Origin: Rikenellaceae bacterium | Lineage (GTDB): Bacteria; Bacteroidota; Bacteroidia; Bacteroidales; Rikenellaceae | Length of the DNA: 64,000 nt | Assembly (NCBI GenBank): GCA_017936385.1 | Contig: JAGBFQ010000033.1 | Location: 1-64,000 of the forward strand | Direction: 5' to 3' | Shown: one piece after another, positions 44,078-53,700 of the stretch | Position numbering within the stretch: the first letter of the stretch is position 1 | Layout of the letters: each line of letters starts with the position of its first letter | Made by a program: the position numbers and the translations under genes | Notes under the pieces: generated by a model | Told to the model about the DNA's origin: nothing | What the model saw: only the letters and a program-made list of their open reading frames with translations | The model's database searches: none

Positions 44078-46156
44078 ATGAAACAGAATACAGAAAGTAG
44101 CAAAATACGTTTGAACTTGGCGCGTGCCGTGGCGGCCTTGACGATATGTTCGGGACTGTTCTCGCGCTGTGCCAATACCACAACGCCGCTGGGTGGCCCA
44201 ACGGATTCGTTGCCTCCGGTGGTGACCTCGATGTTGCCGTTGCAGGGTCAGACGAAATTTGCGGAGAAGAAGATTTTTATCGAGTTTGACGAATATGTCC
44301 AACTCAAGGATGTGGGTAGCGAGTTCTTCGTGTCGCCCGCAATGAAGAAGAAACCAACGCTCACAATCCGTGGCCGTGGTGTGCAGGTCAGCATTACCGA
44401 CGACTCGCTCAAGGAGAACCAAACCTATGCACTGAACTTCGGTAGCTCGGTCAGGGACAACAACGAGGGTAATGTGTTGTATGGCTTGCGATACGTCTTT
44501 TCGACGGGCGAGAGCATCGACTCGATGATTATGTCGGGCTATGTGGCCGATGGTAAGAGCGGCGATAGTGCCAGCAAGGCTTTGTTGTTTTTCTATGACG
44601 CGCTGTGCGACACCATCCCCGAGTACGACTCAATACTGTTCAAAAAACAACCCGACGTCATAGCTCGTGCCGAGAATAACGGTATCTTCGTTGCGCAGAA
44701 CCTCAAACCGATTGACTATAAGGTCTATGCGGTGCAGGATAAGAACAAGAACGGAACCTACGAACCAGGCGTTGATAAGGTGGGCTTCCTGGATGAGTAT
44801 GTCAATCCGGCAAACTTCCCGGGCTTTGCTTATTGGGTCGACTCGCTGCGCAAATACCCCACTGCTGACCCTCAGGTCTATATGCGTCTGTTTATGGACA
44901 AGGACTTCAAACGCCAGAACATGACCGCCTCGGAGCGTCCACTGCAAAACAAAATCATTCTGCGTTTCGGAGCTCCGCGCCCCGAAATTCGTAGCCTCGT
45001 GTTTGACAATATTCCCGAGGATAGCGTGGTGTGGGAGTATATGACCAAGGGGCGGGATACCATCGCTCTGTGGCTCAATATGCCTGCCGAGAGTATCAAA
45101 GACACCCTCGAGGGTATCATTACCTACATGCGTCACGACTCGCTCAACGTACTTCAGCCGCGTACCGACACCATGAAACTGCTGTGGAGCTACGTCGAAA
45201 CCCGTGAGGAGAAGAAGGAACGCGAAGAGGAGGAGAAAGCCCGTAAGGCAGCCGAGGAGGCCGGCGAGGAGTATATCCCCAAACCTAAGGCCAATCCGTT
45301 TGGTTTCAAGGTTCACGCGAGCACCGAAATTAATCCCAATCGGACCATCCCCATCGAGTTTATCATGCCGCTGGTGAGTGTCGATAGCGCGCAGATAGAA
45401 CTTGCCAATGTGGTGACCGACAAGGAGGGCAACAAGACCGAAACCCCCGTGGGTGTTCGTATTGAGCAAGATACGGCCAACATGCGTAAGTGGCATATCT
45501 CGGGCGATTGGGAGTCGGGAGGCGAGTATAAGCTCACCATTCCGGCTGGAGTGTTTGTGAACGTTGCGCGCCAGTCGAACGATACGCTGCGTGCCGAGTT
45601 CAAAATCATGGAGAAAGACAAGTATGCCACGGTGTACATCAATCTGACGGGCAAAACCCCCGAGTCGAAATATATCCTTACGATGATGGACAAGAGCGGA
45701 ACGATATTGGAGGAGCGACGCGATGTGTCGACCGGTGTGCATGGCTTTGAGTATGTCCCCGAGGGCGAAATCAGCGTGCGAATAACCGAGGACCTTAATG
45801 GTAACGGTGAGTGGGACTCGGGTGATGTCATAGCTCGTCGTCAACCCGAACGTGTCGAAACCTACACCTCGGAGGCGGGCGATAAGGCTGTGCCGACACG
45901 AGCCAACTGGGAGGTTACGCTCAATATGGATATGAATAAGATGTTTGCACCGGTGACCATCGAGAGCGTGATTGCCAAGTTGGAGTCGGCCGAACGTGTG
46001 CGTGTCAACAAACTCATGGAGGAGCGCCTGCGTAAAGCCGAAGAAAAGAAACGTCGTGGTGACGAGGATGAGAATACGGGCGGCGGATTCAGCATCGGAG
46101 GTGCGCTGGGAAGCATGAAATCGAAGATTGGTTCGGTTACGAACGCCATAAAATAG
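44078..46156 (+). CDS. Ig-like-domain envelope protein
   Basis: A 692-residue exported protein. The N-terminus has a signal-like hydrophobic stretch ending FSRC (Cys near residue 32), a poor lipobox with Arg before Cys. Residues about 40-140 look like a bacterial Ig-like (Big_5) domain (PPVVTSMLPLQGQTKF, then IFIEFDEYVQLKD). A Lys/Glu-rich charged segment lies near residues 375-410, and more beta domains follow. Calcium-site-like DLNGNGEWDSGD occurs near residues 572-583 and a Lys/Arg/Glu helix near the end. This family is common in conserved Bacteroidetes operons; function unknown. Confidence 0.72.
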   Translation: MKQNTESSKIRLNLARAVAALTICSGLFSRCANTTTPLGGPTDSLPPVVTSMLPLQGQTKFAEKKIFIEFDEYVQLKDVGSEFFVSPAMKKKPTLTIRGRGVQVSITDDSLKENQTYALNFGSSVRDNNEGNVLYGLRYVFSTGESIDSMIMSGYVADGKSGDSASKALLFFYDALCDTIPEYDSILFKKQPDVIARAENNGIFVAQNLKPIDYKVYAVQDKNKNGTYEPGVDKVGFLDEYVNPANFPGFAYWVDSLRKYPTADPQVYMRLFMDKDFKRQNMTASERPLQNKIILRFGAPRPEIRSLVFDNIPEDSVVWEYMTKGRDTIALWLNMPAESIKDTLEGIITYMRHDSLNVLQPRTDTMKLLWSYVETREEKKEREEEEKARKAAEEAGEEYIPKPKANPFGFKVHASTEINPNRTIPIEFIMPLVSVDSAQIELANVVTDKEGNKTETPVGVRIEQDTANMRKWHISGDWESGGEYKLTIPAGVFVNVARQSNDTLRAEFKIMEKDKYATVYINLTGKTPESKYILTMMDKSGTILEERRDVSTGVHGFEYVPEGEISVRITEDLNGNGEWDSGDVIARRQPERVETYTSEAGDKAVPTRANWEVTLNMDMNKMFAPVTIESVIAKLESAERVRVNKLMEERLRKAEEKKRRGDEDENTGGGFSIGGALGSMKSKIGSVTNAIK

Positions 46157-46177
46157 TGAAGTGAGAATAACAAAAGC

Positions 46178-46966
46178 ATGAAAAAACTCAAGAATATAAT
46201 AGCCCTGTTGGCAGTGATTGTAGTGTTTGGAGTCGCAGACCTTGCAGCGCAGCACTACGTCGGAGTTCGCGGCGGCTACGGCTATGGAAACATACGTGCC
46301 TACCCTCAATATGTGACCTCGCCGGTGTGGGACAAGTATACGGGCGGTGTGTCGTGGAAGTGGTACAACGAGGTGCAGATTTTTGGTTGTATTGGTGCCG
46401 ATGTGGAGTTCCAACAGAGGGGCTACAAGAGATATTTCGGTAACCATACCGACTCGACGTTGTACTATCAGCGCGACTTGCAGAGTATCGTGGTGCCGTT
46501 CTATTGGCAACCTCACCTGTACTTCTTCAAACGCCACGTGAGAGTGTTCCTGACCGCAGGACTTAACCTGCAATACAACATCGGAGAGTCCAAAATCTAT
46601 TACGGAACCAACCGCGATGGAGTTTCCAGCACAGAGGATTATACCTACGACAAGGTGCGGGACAGACGTCTGGGATATGGTCTGGTCGCGGGCGGAGGTA
46701 TCGGTCTGCTGTTCGGTCGTCTGGAGTTTTGCGTCGACGCCCGTTACTATTACGGGTTCTCGGATGTGCTGACCACGCGCGGAAAGTACTCGTCCAACCC
46801 CGTGCGTACTGAGCTGGACAACCTGTTTATCAACTTCGGCGTCTATGTGCGTCTGGGTAAGGGTGGAATCAAGGCTCCGCCGCTCAATCTCAATGACCCG
46901 GCACGTAAGGCTGCACGTGAGGCCGACCGTCGAAACTTCCAAGATGTGAAAGTAATTCAAATGTAA
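46178..46966 (+). CDS. outer-membrane beta-barrel protein
   Basis: A 262-residue exported protein with signal peptide (site after LAA near residue 24). It has alternating aromatic/polar strands (HYVGVRGGYGYGNI, YYGFSDV, NLFINFGVYVRLGKG) typical of small outer-membrane barrels. After the last strand comes a basic tail rich in Arg/Ala/Asp (NDPARKAAREADRRNFQDV). It sits between the Ig-like protein and rbfA. No specific substrate can be assigned. Confidence 0.72.
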   Translation: MKKLKNIIALLAVIVVFGVADLAAQHYVGVRGGYGYGNIRAYPQYVTSPVWDKYTGGVSWKWYNEVQIFGCIGADVEFQQRGYKRYFGNHTDSTLYYQRDLQSIVVPFYWQPHLYFFKRHVRVFLTAGLNLQYNIGESKIYYGTNRDGVSSTEDYTYDKVRDRRLGYGLVAGGGIGLLFGRLEFCVDARYYYGFSDVLTTRGKYSSNPVRTELDNLFINFGVYVRLGKGGIKAPPLNLNDPARKAAREADRRNFQDVKVIQM

Positions 46967-46976
46967 TAAAACCGAT

Positions 46977-47315
46977 ATGGAGAGCGTAAGACAACAGAAA
47001 ATAGCCCAACAACTGCACAAAGACCTGGGCGAGATATTTATCAAAGAGTGCAAAGAGATGTTGCGCGGTGCACTGACAACCGTTACGGCCGTGCGAATCA
47101 CCCCCGATTTGAGCATTGCCCGTGTCTATGTGAGCGTATTCCCGTGGGACAAACACGAGGCTGTGATGCAGGTGTTGGAGCAGAATACACGATATATCCG
47201 CGGTGTGTTGGGCGCCCGCGTGCGTAACCAACTGCGCATCGTGCCCGAGCTGCAATTTATGATTGACGACTCGCTGGAGTATATCCAAAATATCGAAGGA
47301 CTGCTTGGTAAGTAA
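46977..47315 (+). CDS. rbfA: ribosome-binding factor A
   Basis: A 112-residue KH-type factor needed for 16S rRNA 5'-end maturation and cold growth. Starts MESVRQQKIAQQLHKDLGEIF; the central LTTVTAVRITPDLSIARVYVSVFP and the C-terminal RNQLRIVPELQFMIDDSLEY are characteristic. It lies 10 bp after the barrel gene and 5 bp before the permease gene. Confidence 0.93.
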   Translation: MESVRQQKIAQQLHKDLGEIFIKECKEMLRGALTTVTAVRITPDLSIARVYVSVFPWDKHEAVMQVLEQNTRYIRGVLGARVRNQLRIVPELQFMIDDSLEYIQNIEGLLGK

Positions 47316-47320
47316 AGCGC

Positions 47321-48544
47321 ATGGCACGCACCATCGATACGGCACGATTCGTCGCACGACGATTCCTCAGCTCGCCCAAGAGCCACTCCATCATCAACGT
47401 GATGTCGTGGGTCAGTGTGGTGGCTGTGGGTGTGCCCGTTGCGGCGATGGTGATTCTGATGTCGGTGTTTAATGGGTTTGACGCCATTGTGCGTGGGATG
47501 CATGGCGACTTCGAGCCCGAGATAACAGTGATGCCCGAGCGAGGTGTAGTGATGGAGTGCGCAGAGGGGTTCAAACAGCAGGTCGAGGAGATTGCCGGTG
47601 TGAGAGCTGCGACATGGGTGCTGGATGGACAGGCCCTGCTGGAATACCGAGGACGTCAAACTACGGCTACCGTAAGGGGTGTGGATGGCGATTTCGAACA
47701 AGTGGTTCCCATCGAAGATATGATGGATGGGGGACGCTATCTGCTCGCGGAGCAGAGCGAGGCTAATGCCGTGGTGGGTCGCGGTGTGGCCTATCAGTTA
47801 GGCGTGAGGAGCGGACTTTCGGACTCGTTGAGGATGTATGCACCGAGTCGCGGTCGCTATTCGATGTTGATGCCCACGAGCGGTGTCACACTTTCGAAGG
47901 CACGTCCGACGGGGCTCTTTGCGCTGGATGCCGATACCGACGGCGAGTATGTGCTTGTGACCCTTGGGCAGGCACAACAACTGCTTGAATACCCACATGG
48001 GGCTTCGGCGCTTAAGGTGCGCGTTGCTCCGTCAACGAATGTTGCCAAGGTGCGCGAACAGATTGCTCGGATAGTCCCCGAAGGTGTTGCGGTGCGTACG
48101 CGTGAGGAGTTGTCGAGCGCGATGTACAAGGTGCTGGACTATGAGAAGTTGGCCGTGTTGCTCATCGGTGTGATGATTCTGGTGGTAGCCTCGTTCTCGG
48201 TGGTGGGGACACTTACGATGTTGATGATTGACAAGAGGGATAGCATTGCGACGCTCAGGGCGTTGGGTGCCGATACGCGGATGATTCGCCGCATATTTAT
48301 CCATCAGGGCATGTCCATCTGTATGTTGGGCGCATTGGGAGGCTTTGTGTTGGGCCTTGCGGTGAGCCTGGCACAGCAACATTGGGGCATTATACGTATT
48401 CCGGCCGATACGTTCTTGGTTGATGTCTACCCCGTGAGGGTTGTGGCTTTGGACTTGATGGTTGTGGTGGCGGCCTTCACCGCGGTGAGCTACGTGGCAA
48501 CACGCGCTACGGTTAAGGGACGCATTAAAAATATGGAACAATGA
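47321..48544 (+). CDS. LolE/FtsX-type ABC transporter permease
   Basis: A 407-residue inner-membrane permease with one N-terminal helix (about residues 27-50, VMSWVSVVAVGVPVAAMVIL), a MacB-like periplasmic domain (about 55-265), and three C-terminal helices (about 275-400) with the FtsX pattern. The LolC/LolE branch extracts lipoproteins from the inner membrane. No ATPase gene is adjacent, so the partner must be elsewhere. Its stop overlaps the start of the next gene (ATGA). Confidence 0.86.
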   Translation: MARTIDTARFVARRFLSSPKSHSIINVMSWVSVVAVGVPVAAMVILMSVFNGFDAIVRGMHGDFEPEITVMPERGVVMECAEGFKQQVEEIAGVRAATWVLDGQALLEYRGRQTTATVRGVDGDFEQVVPIEDMMDGGRYLLAEQSEANAVVGRGVAYQLGVRSGLSDSLRMYAPSRGRYSMLMPTSGVTLSKARPTGLFALDADTDGEYVLVTLGQAQQLLEYPHGASALKVRVAPSTNVAKVREQIARIVPEGVAVRTREELSSAMYKVLDYEKLAVLLIGVMILVVASFSVVGTLTMLMIDKRDSIATLRALGADTRMIRRIFIHQGMSICMLGALGGFVLGLAVSLAQQHWGIIRIPADTFLVDVYPVRVVALDLMVVVAAFTAVSYVATRATVKGRIKNMEQ

Positions 48545-49524
48545 TGAAGAGACTTACTTATATACTGCTGTGTGTGACCGCGCTGTTGACTACTGCCTGC
48601 GGTGGACCGAAGATAATTCCCGACGACGAGTTGGCCAAGATTTTCAGTGAGGCATACATACAGAATGCCTATATGACTGCCTTCGCGCGTGGTGGCGACA
48701 CGCTGGATATCTATACCCCCATCTGGGAACGCTATGGCTACACCGAGGAGGATATGCGATTCTCGATTGGTAACTTCTCGAAACGCAAGAGTGCCAAACT
48801 CTCGGACGTCGTGGACGAAGCGATACGCTTGATTGAGCAAGAGCGGACCATGGCCAACCATAAAAAGGCCGTCCGCGATACCCTGCGCGAAATAGGACGC
48901 CGCCTCTTTGTGCGCACCGTTCACTACGACACACTGATTAGAGTTCGCCGAGTGGCCGACACTGCGGGACTGGAGTTGAGAATACCCATCACCGAGTCGG
49001 GCGATTTTGAGGTTACGTATAGCTATGTGGTCGACTCGCTCGACAAGAACCACAACATGCGAACCCGCCACTATGTGCTCAGTATGTATGACCGACGCAT
49101 GGGCGAGGCTGTGCACCGTATGCGCCGTAACGAAATGCGCGGACGATATACGGGTAGGTTCAAAGCCTCGGTGGGCGACAAATACTTGGTTGTGGACCTT
49201 AATCCCTATACGCAGAAGAATATTACCAAACCCGATTTACGCATCGACTCGTTGGAGGTGCGTTTCTATATGGACGACCGTAAGGCTCAAGACTCCATCT
49301 CGAGGATGTTGTTGCGTAAGACCATCCCCGAGGACTTCCAACGCTTTATCAAACCGTGGCAGGATTCGGTTGCACGACGCGACTCCGTGTTGCGTGCCGT
49401 GGCCGACAGCATACGCCTGGCCGAGGATAGCGTGCGACACGCCACGGACAGCCTTCGCTTGGTGGCCGATAGCTTGAATATCCCGCTCGACAGCCTGATT
49501 AATACTTCAGATACTCTCAAATAG
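48541..49524 (+). CDS. DUF4296-type lipoprotein
   Basis: A 327-residue lipoprotein (lipobox LTTAC, Cys near residue 20). The N-terminal DUF4296 region (about residues 25-125: IPDDELAKIFSEAYIQNAYM, then WERYGYTEEDMRFS) is followed by a helical/beta C-terminal part ending in a Asp/Ser/Leu-rich heptad-like tail (ADSIRLAEDSVRHATDSLR). It is translationally coupled to the LolE-type permease by an ATGA overlap. DUF4296 has no established function; envelope lipoprotein biology is a reasonable guess from the neighbour. Confidence 0.8.
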   Translation: MMKRLTYILLCVTALLTTACGGPKIIPDDELAKIFSEAYIQNAYMTAFARGGDTLDIYTPIWERYGYTEEDMRFSIGNFSKRKSAKLSDVVDEAIRLIEQERTMANHKKAVRDTLREIGRRLFVRTVHYDTLIRVRRVADTAGLELRIPITESGDFEVTYSYVVDSLDKNHNMRTRHYVLSMYDRRMGEAVHRMRRNEMRGRYTGRFKASVGDKYLVVDLNPYTQKNITKPDLRIDSLEVRFYMDDRKAQDSISRMLLRKTIPEDFQRFIKPWQDSVARRDSVLRAVADSIRLAEDSVRHATDSLRLVADSLNIPLDSLINTSDTLK

Positions 49525-49536
49525 TCTGCACGACAC

Positions 49537-50676
49537 ATGCGACGAATAGCGGCTCCATACGTTTTGACTCCCGAGGGTCTGCAACGAGGTGTGATGATTG
49601 AGGTGGCCGATGACGGAACCGTCACAGCCCTCCGTGAATGTCATGCTCCCGACCGTCAGGAGAGCCTTGAGTGGTACAACGGTATTCTGATGCCGGGTAT
49701 GGTTAATGCCCACTGCCACTTGGAATTGTCGTACATGCATGGTAAGGTTGCACCTCATGGCGGTTTTGCGGGTTTTGCTCGCGGGCTGAGAGCCGCACGC
49801 GGAAGTGCCACTCCCGACGAAATGGTGGCTGCAGCCGAACTGCGTGACCGAGAGATGTGGAGTGCCGGAGTGCAGGCTGTGGGCGACGTCTGTAACGATG
49901 CGCTGACCTTCGGCGTTAAGTCGCATAGCCGCATCTCATATCACAACTTTGTGGAGCTCTATGGCTTGGGACGACGTAGTGCCGACGCCGCCGAGGAGGT
50001 GCTGGCGAAGGCTCTCGATGCAGGTCTGCGAGCAACCATAACCCCCCATTCATTGTACTCACTGCGCGACGAAACATACATTGTCGCCACTCGGGATGAA
50101 CGCCTTTCGGTACACTTTGCCGAGAGCGCCGAGGAGGTGGAGTTGTATCAACGCCGAGGTGCTATGTGGGAGTGGTATGGCGTTGCGGGTTTCGAAGCTC
50201 CCTTCATCGGACGCTATGCTTCGCCTACGGAGCGACTCTTGGCACTGACACCTCCGAATCGACGAATGGTGCTGGTGCACGCCTGTATGGTCACGGAGCA
50301 GGAGGTGCGACAAATCGAGGGGCACTTCGAAGAGCCGCCCGTGTGGGTCGTGTGTCCCCTTTCGAACGACTATATTTCGCGTTTGACTCCTCCTGTTGAG
50401 GTTCTTCGCCGCTGCGGAGTGCGCGTGGCCGTCGGCACCGACTCACTGTCGAGCAACACCGACCTCGATATGGTGGCTGAACTGCGTGCAATGCCCTCAG
50501 TACCTCTGGCAGAACGCCTTGTGTGGGCGACCGAAGGCGGTGCCGAAGCACTTGGATTGGGGGATGTGTTTGGCCGCTTGGCTGTGGGACGCCGTCCGGG
50601 TGTGGTGCTTATCGAGGGTGTTGACTTCGAGTCCATGCAACTTCGCCCCTCGGCCACTTCTCGCAGATTAATCTAA
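49537..50676 (+). CDS. amidohydrolase-family deaminase-like protein
   Basis: A 379-residue metal-dependent hydrolase of the amidohydrolase superfamily. It has the metal-binding HxH in VNAHCHLELS near residues 59-68, a later His in SVHFAESAEE, another in LVHACMV, and the metal-ligand Asp in VGTDSLSSN near residue 305. It resembles cytosine-deaminase/TRZ-ATZ types, including aminofutalosine deaminases of the alternative menaquinone pathway. The substrate cannot be fixed from sequence alone. It is the last gene of the nine-gene operon. Confidence 0.82.
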   Translation: MRRIAAPYVLTPEGLQRGVMIEVADDGTVTALRECHAPDRQESLEWYNGILMPGMVNAHCHLELSYMHGKVAPHGGFAGFARGLRAARGSATPDEMVAAAELRDREMWSAGVQAVGDVCNDALTFGVKSHSRISYHNFVELYGLGRRSADAAEEVLAKALDAGLRATITPHSLYSLRDETYIVATRDERLSVHFAESAEEVELYQRRGAMWEWYGVAGFEAPFIGRYASPTERLLALTPPNRRMVLVHACMVTEQEVRQIEGHFEEPPVWVVCPLSNDYISRLTPPVEVLRRCGVRVAVGTDSLSSNTDLDMVAELRAMPSVPLAERLVWATEGGAEALGLGDVFGRLAVGRRPGVVLIEGVDFESMQLRPSATSRRLI

Positions 50677-50721
50677 AGCCTGCTCACTCCCGACTTCCTC
50701 CACGAAATATACCAAAACAAC

Positions 50722-50748
50722 AAAGGCGCCCCGCACTCGGGACGCCTT
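50722..50748. terminator. hairpin between converging operons
   Basis: AAGGCG-CCC pairs with GGG-CGCCTT with a small bulge around CACTC. T-runs on both sides are short, so confidence is moderate. Confidence 0.6.
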
Positions 50749-50773
50749 CGTTTGAATATTAGTTGGTTAAGCC

Positions 50774-53700
50774 TTACTCGGCTGCCTCCTCGTTCTCGCG
50801 GAAGCAACGTACGGGCAGTGCCTTAGCTTGTTGCTCGGCATAGCTTGCCGAGTTGGTGTTGTTGAAGAACTCACCATTACGTTGAGCCTTCATGAACAGA
50901 GTGCTGTAACCATAGAATTTACCAGCATTTACACAGTTGGTGTGGGCGGTAACATCACAAGTACCCCAGGTTTTATCGCTGTACGACCAGTTGATGCAAC
51001 CTGTTGCGGGGAAGAATGCGGTGGTCTTGTCCTCGGGAGCTACACCGTAGTCTTGAGCACCCTCAACTGCGTCGGGCGATGCAGTCTTCGAGCCCTTGAT
51101 GTAGAAGCTCAAACCGAAGGGAGCCACATTGTTTGTTGCATTCAGAGCATTACCTTGCTCGTCAAAGAGTTTCTCAACACAGTTGTACTTCCACTCAGCC
51201 ATTTTGTTGTAGTAAGCACCTGCGTTGTCGCCGTGCGAGGTGATGAAACGGAAGTGACCCATTGAAGGTACGCGATAGCCAACGGGGCAGGGGTCGTACA
51301 TGGTTTTCACACCACTCTTATCCCAGCTCGAGTAGCCCTCGGCTTGTTGGTTACCCCAAAGTTTACCCCACTCACCGGTGGTACCGGGCTCCTCAGAAGC
51401 CGCATTGGGAGTTACCCACGAGTAGCTGCCATCACCATTACCTGCGATGAAGGTGTTGGGATTAGCAACCGAGTAAGCCACGCTGGTGTAAACGTCTTTC
51501 GAACCCTCGATGTCTTGAACGTTGATGCTGTTCAACAGTTTGCTGCTGCCATATTGCGAGTAGCCTACGATTTCATTACCCTCTTTGTCGAAGAAGACAA
51601 TCTTAGGAGCGTAACCGCTAACCACTTTACAGCTACCCATGAACGGGTCTTTACGTCCCCATTGGTAGTAGAAACCACGAGCTTGAGTCCACTCGTTTTG
51701 AGTAGGAGCTGCCATACGGTCGGGGCTTGCGGTTGCACCAATGTTACGGTCCATCATGTGAACGTTAAGGCCGCTTGCAGTTACGAAGTGTTCGCTGGCG
51801 GCTGCATCGTAGCCGTTCAGAACCCACAAGTGCCAGCTCCAAAGAACGTTGTTGTCGTCGTCGCGAGCAACTACGATAACGTTACCGTTAATCATCTCCT
51901 CGGGAGTTGCAAAGCGAACGTAGCCGTCTCTGTACTCAACCGACTCGTAAATTACAAGGTGAGTTTTAGCGTTGGTGTTACCCAAGTTGCCGGGCCAGCC
52001 ACCACCATCCTCATTGGGTTTCTCGTCGGTGATGTTAGCAACCATCCACAGAACGGTAGCATTGGTAGGCTCGATAACCGAGCTCTCGCCGGTCAGGGCG
52101 GTTACACCATTACCCTTAACGGTAGCTTTGAATTTGTAAGCAGTACCGGGTTGGTTAACGATGTAGCAGTTCGAAGTACCATTTGCACTCAGGTCAACGA
52201 ATTCGGTGCCATCGGGGAAGTACGAGGGGTCGGAATCGTCGAAGTAACCACCGGTCCATTGAGCAGCCTCATCTTTGTGGAAAGCCCAAGGCATTCTGGC
52301 GGTGTTGATAGTCTCAGCCAAGTTGATGGTGGTCAGCGAGGGAACCAAGTGTGCGTACAAGTAACGCAGGTCGGGGTTGCTGCCAAGGTTCAGAGTAGTG
52401 AGGGCGTTGTTACCGGCCTCGTCTTTGGTCGGGGTCAGAACTTTCTCCTCTTGTTTGTAGTCGCCTACGTTGTCGATTACCAGACCACGCAGTTTGGCGT
52501 TAGCCGACAGGTCAACCGAAGTCAGGGCGCAGTTGTCAACATTCACTTGCAGCAGCTCGGGGCAACCGGTGGTCGACAGCGAAGTCAGACCGGTGTGGTG
52601 AGCTTGCAGGTAGCGAAGTTTTGCCAGACCCGACAGGTCAATCGAAGTCAGAGTTGCGTTGTAAGGCAGCGACAGGTTGGTCAGGTTAGCCAGACCCGAA
52701 ACTTTCAGCTCGGTGAGGGCGTTGCGACCGCAGTTGAGCAGAGTAAGTTGCGAGTTGGTAGCTACGTTCAGAGCGGTGAGTTTGTTGTGCTCGCAGTTCA
52801 GACGTTTCAGACCGGCCAGAGCCGAAACATTCAGCTCGGTCAGTTTGTTACCGTTAACGTAAACAGCCTCCAGAGCGGTGTTGTTCGACAGGTCGATAGC
52901 AGTCAGTTCGTTGTAAGCTACGTTCAGAACTTTCAGCTCTTTGAGGGCCGAAACATCCAAGGTGGTGAGCTTGTTGGCGCTCAGTTGCAGATTGGTAATC
53001 TTGGTGTTGTTCGACAGGTCGATAGCTGCGATTTGAGTCTTAGCCAGGTCGAGGTAAACCAGCTCGGTGTTGTTCGACAGGTCAATCTCTTTGAGTTTGC
53101 TGTTATTTGCACGCAGCTCTTTCAGCTTGGTGAAGTTCGACAGGTTGATAGTGGTGATTTTGTTGCTTGCACCCGAGATGTTCAGTTTCTCGAGGTTGGT
53201 CATGTACTCGATACCGGTCAGGTCCGATACAGGCTCAATGGCCCACGAGAAGTCCGATTTTTGGTACTCCAAGCTCAGCTCGGTTACGGCTTGCAACTCC
53301 GAAACTTGCAGGTCACCGTCCTCGTTGGCGTCATAAGCGGTACGCAGGATACGGTTCAGACGGCTGTCGGGAATCTCAACGGTAGCAGCGCTGTTACCGG
53401 CTTGAGCAACTTTGATGCTGTCGGTTTGAACCTCCGACGAGATTACGATATAACCCGTACGTACAGCAGCACCAGCGTTAGCAGCAACGTCAAAGGTCAG
53501 CTCGTCGGTCTCCAGAGCACGGCTGCCTTTGGCTTGGCTAATCCAATCAACGGTGCACTCAACATTGTATTTCATGTTTTGAGTTACCGAAACCTTAACT
53601 TGACCACCTTCGGCGGGAATCAGCTCTTGCTCGCCAGCCTCAACCTCTACGGTGCGGCTCTCGGCTTGAGTAACTTTAACAACGTCGCTACCCAGCTCGC

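Noticed and set aside
44630-47116. An 828-codon minus-strand frame opposite the Ig-like and barrel genes
   Set aside because: It overlaps three well-supported plus-strand genes including rbfA and shows no domain.
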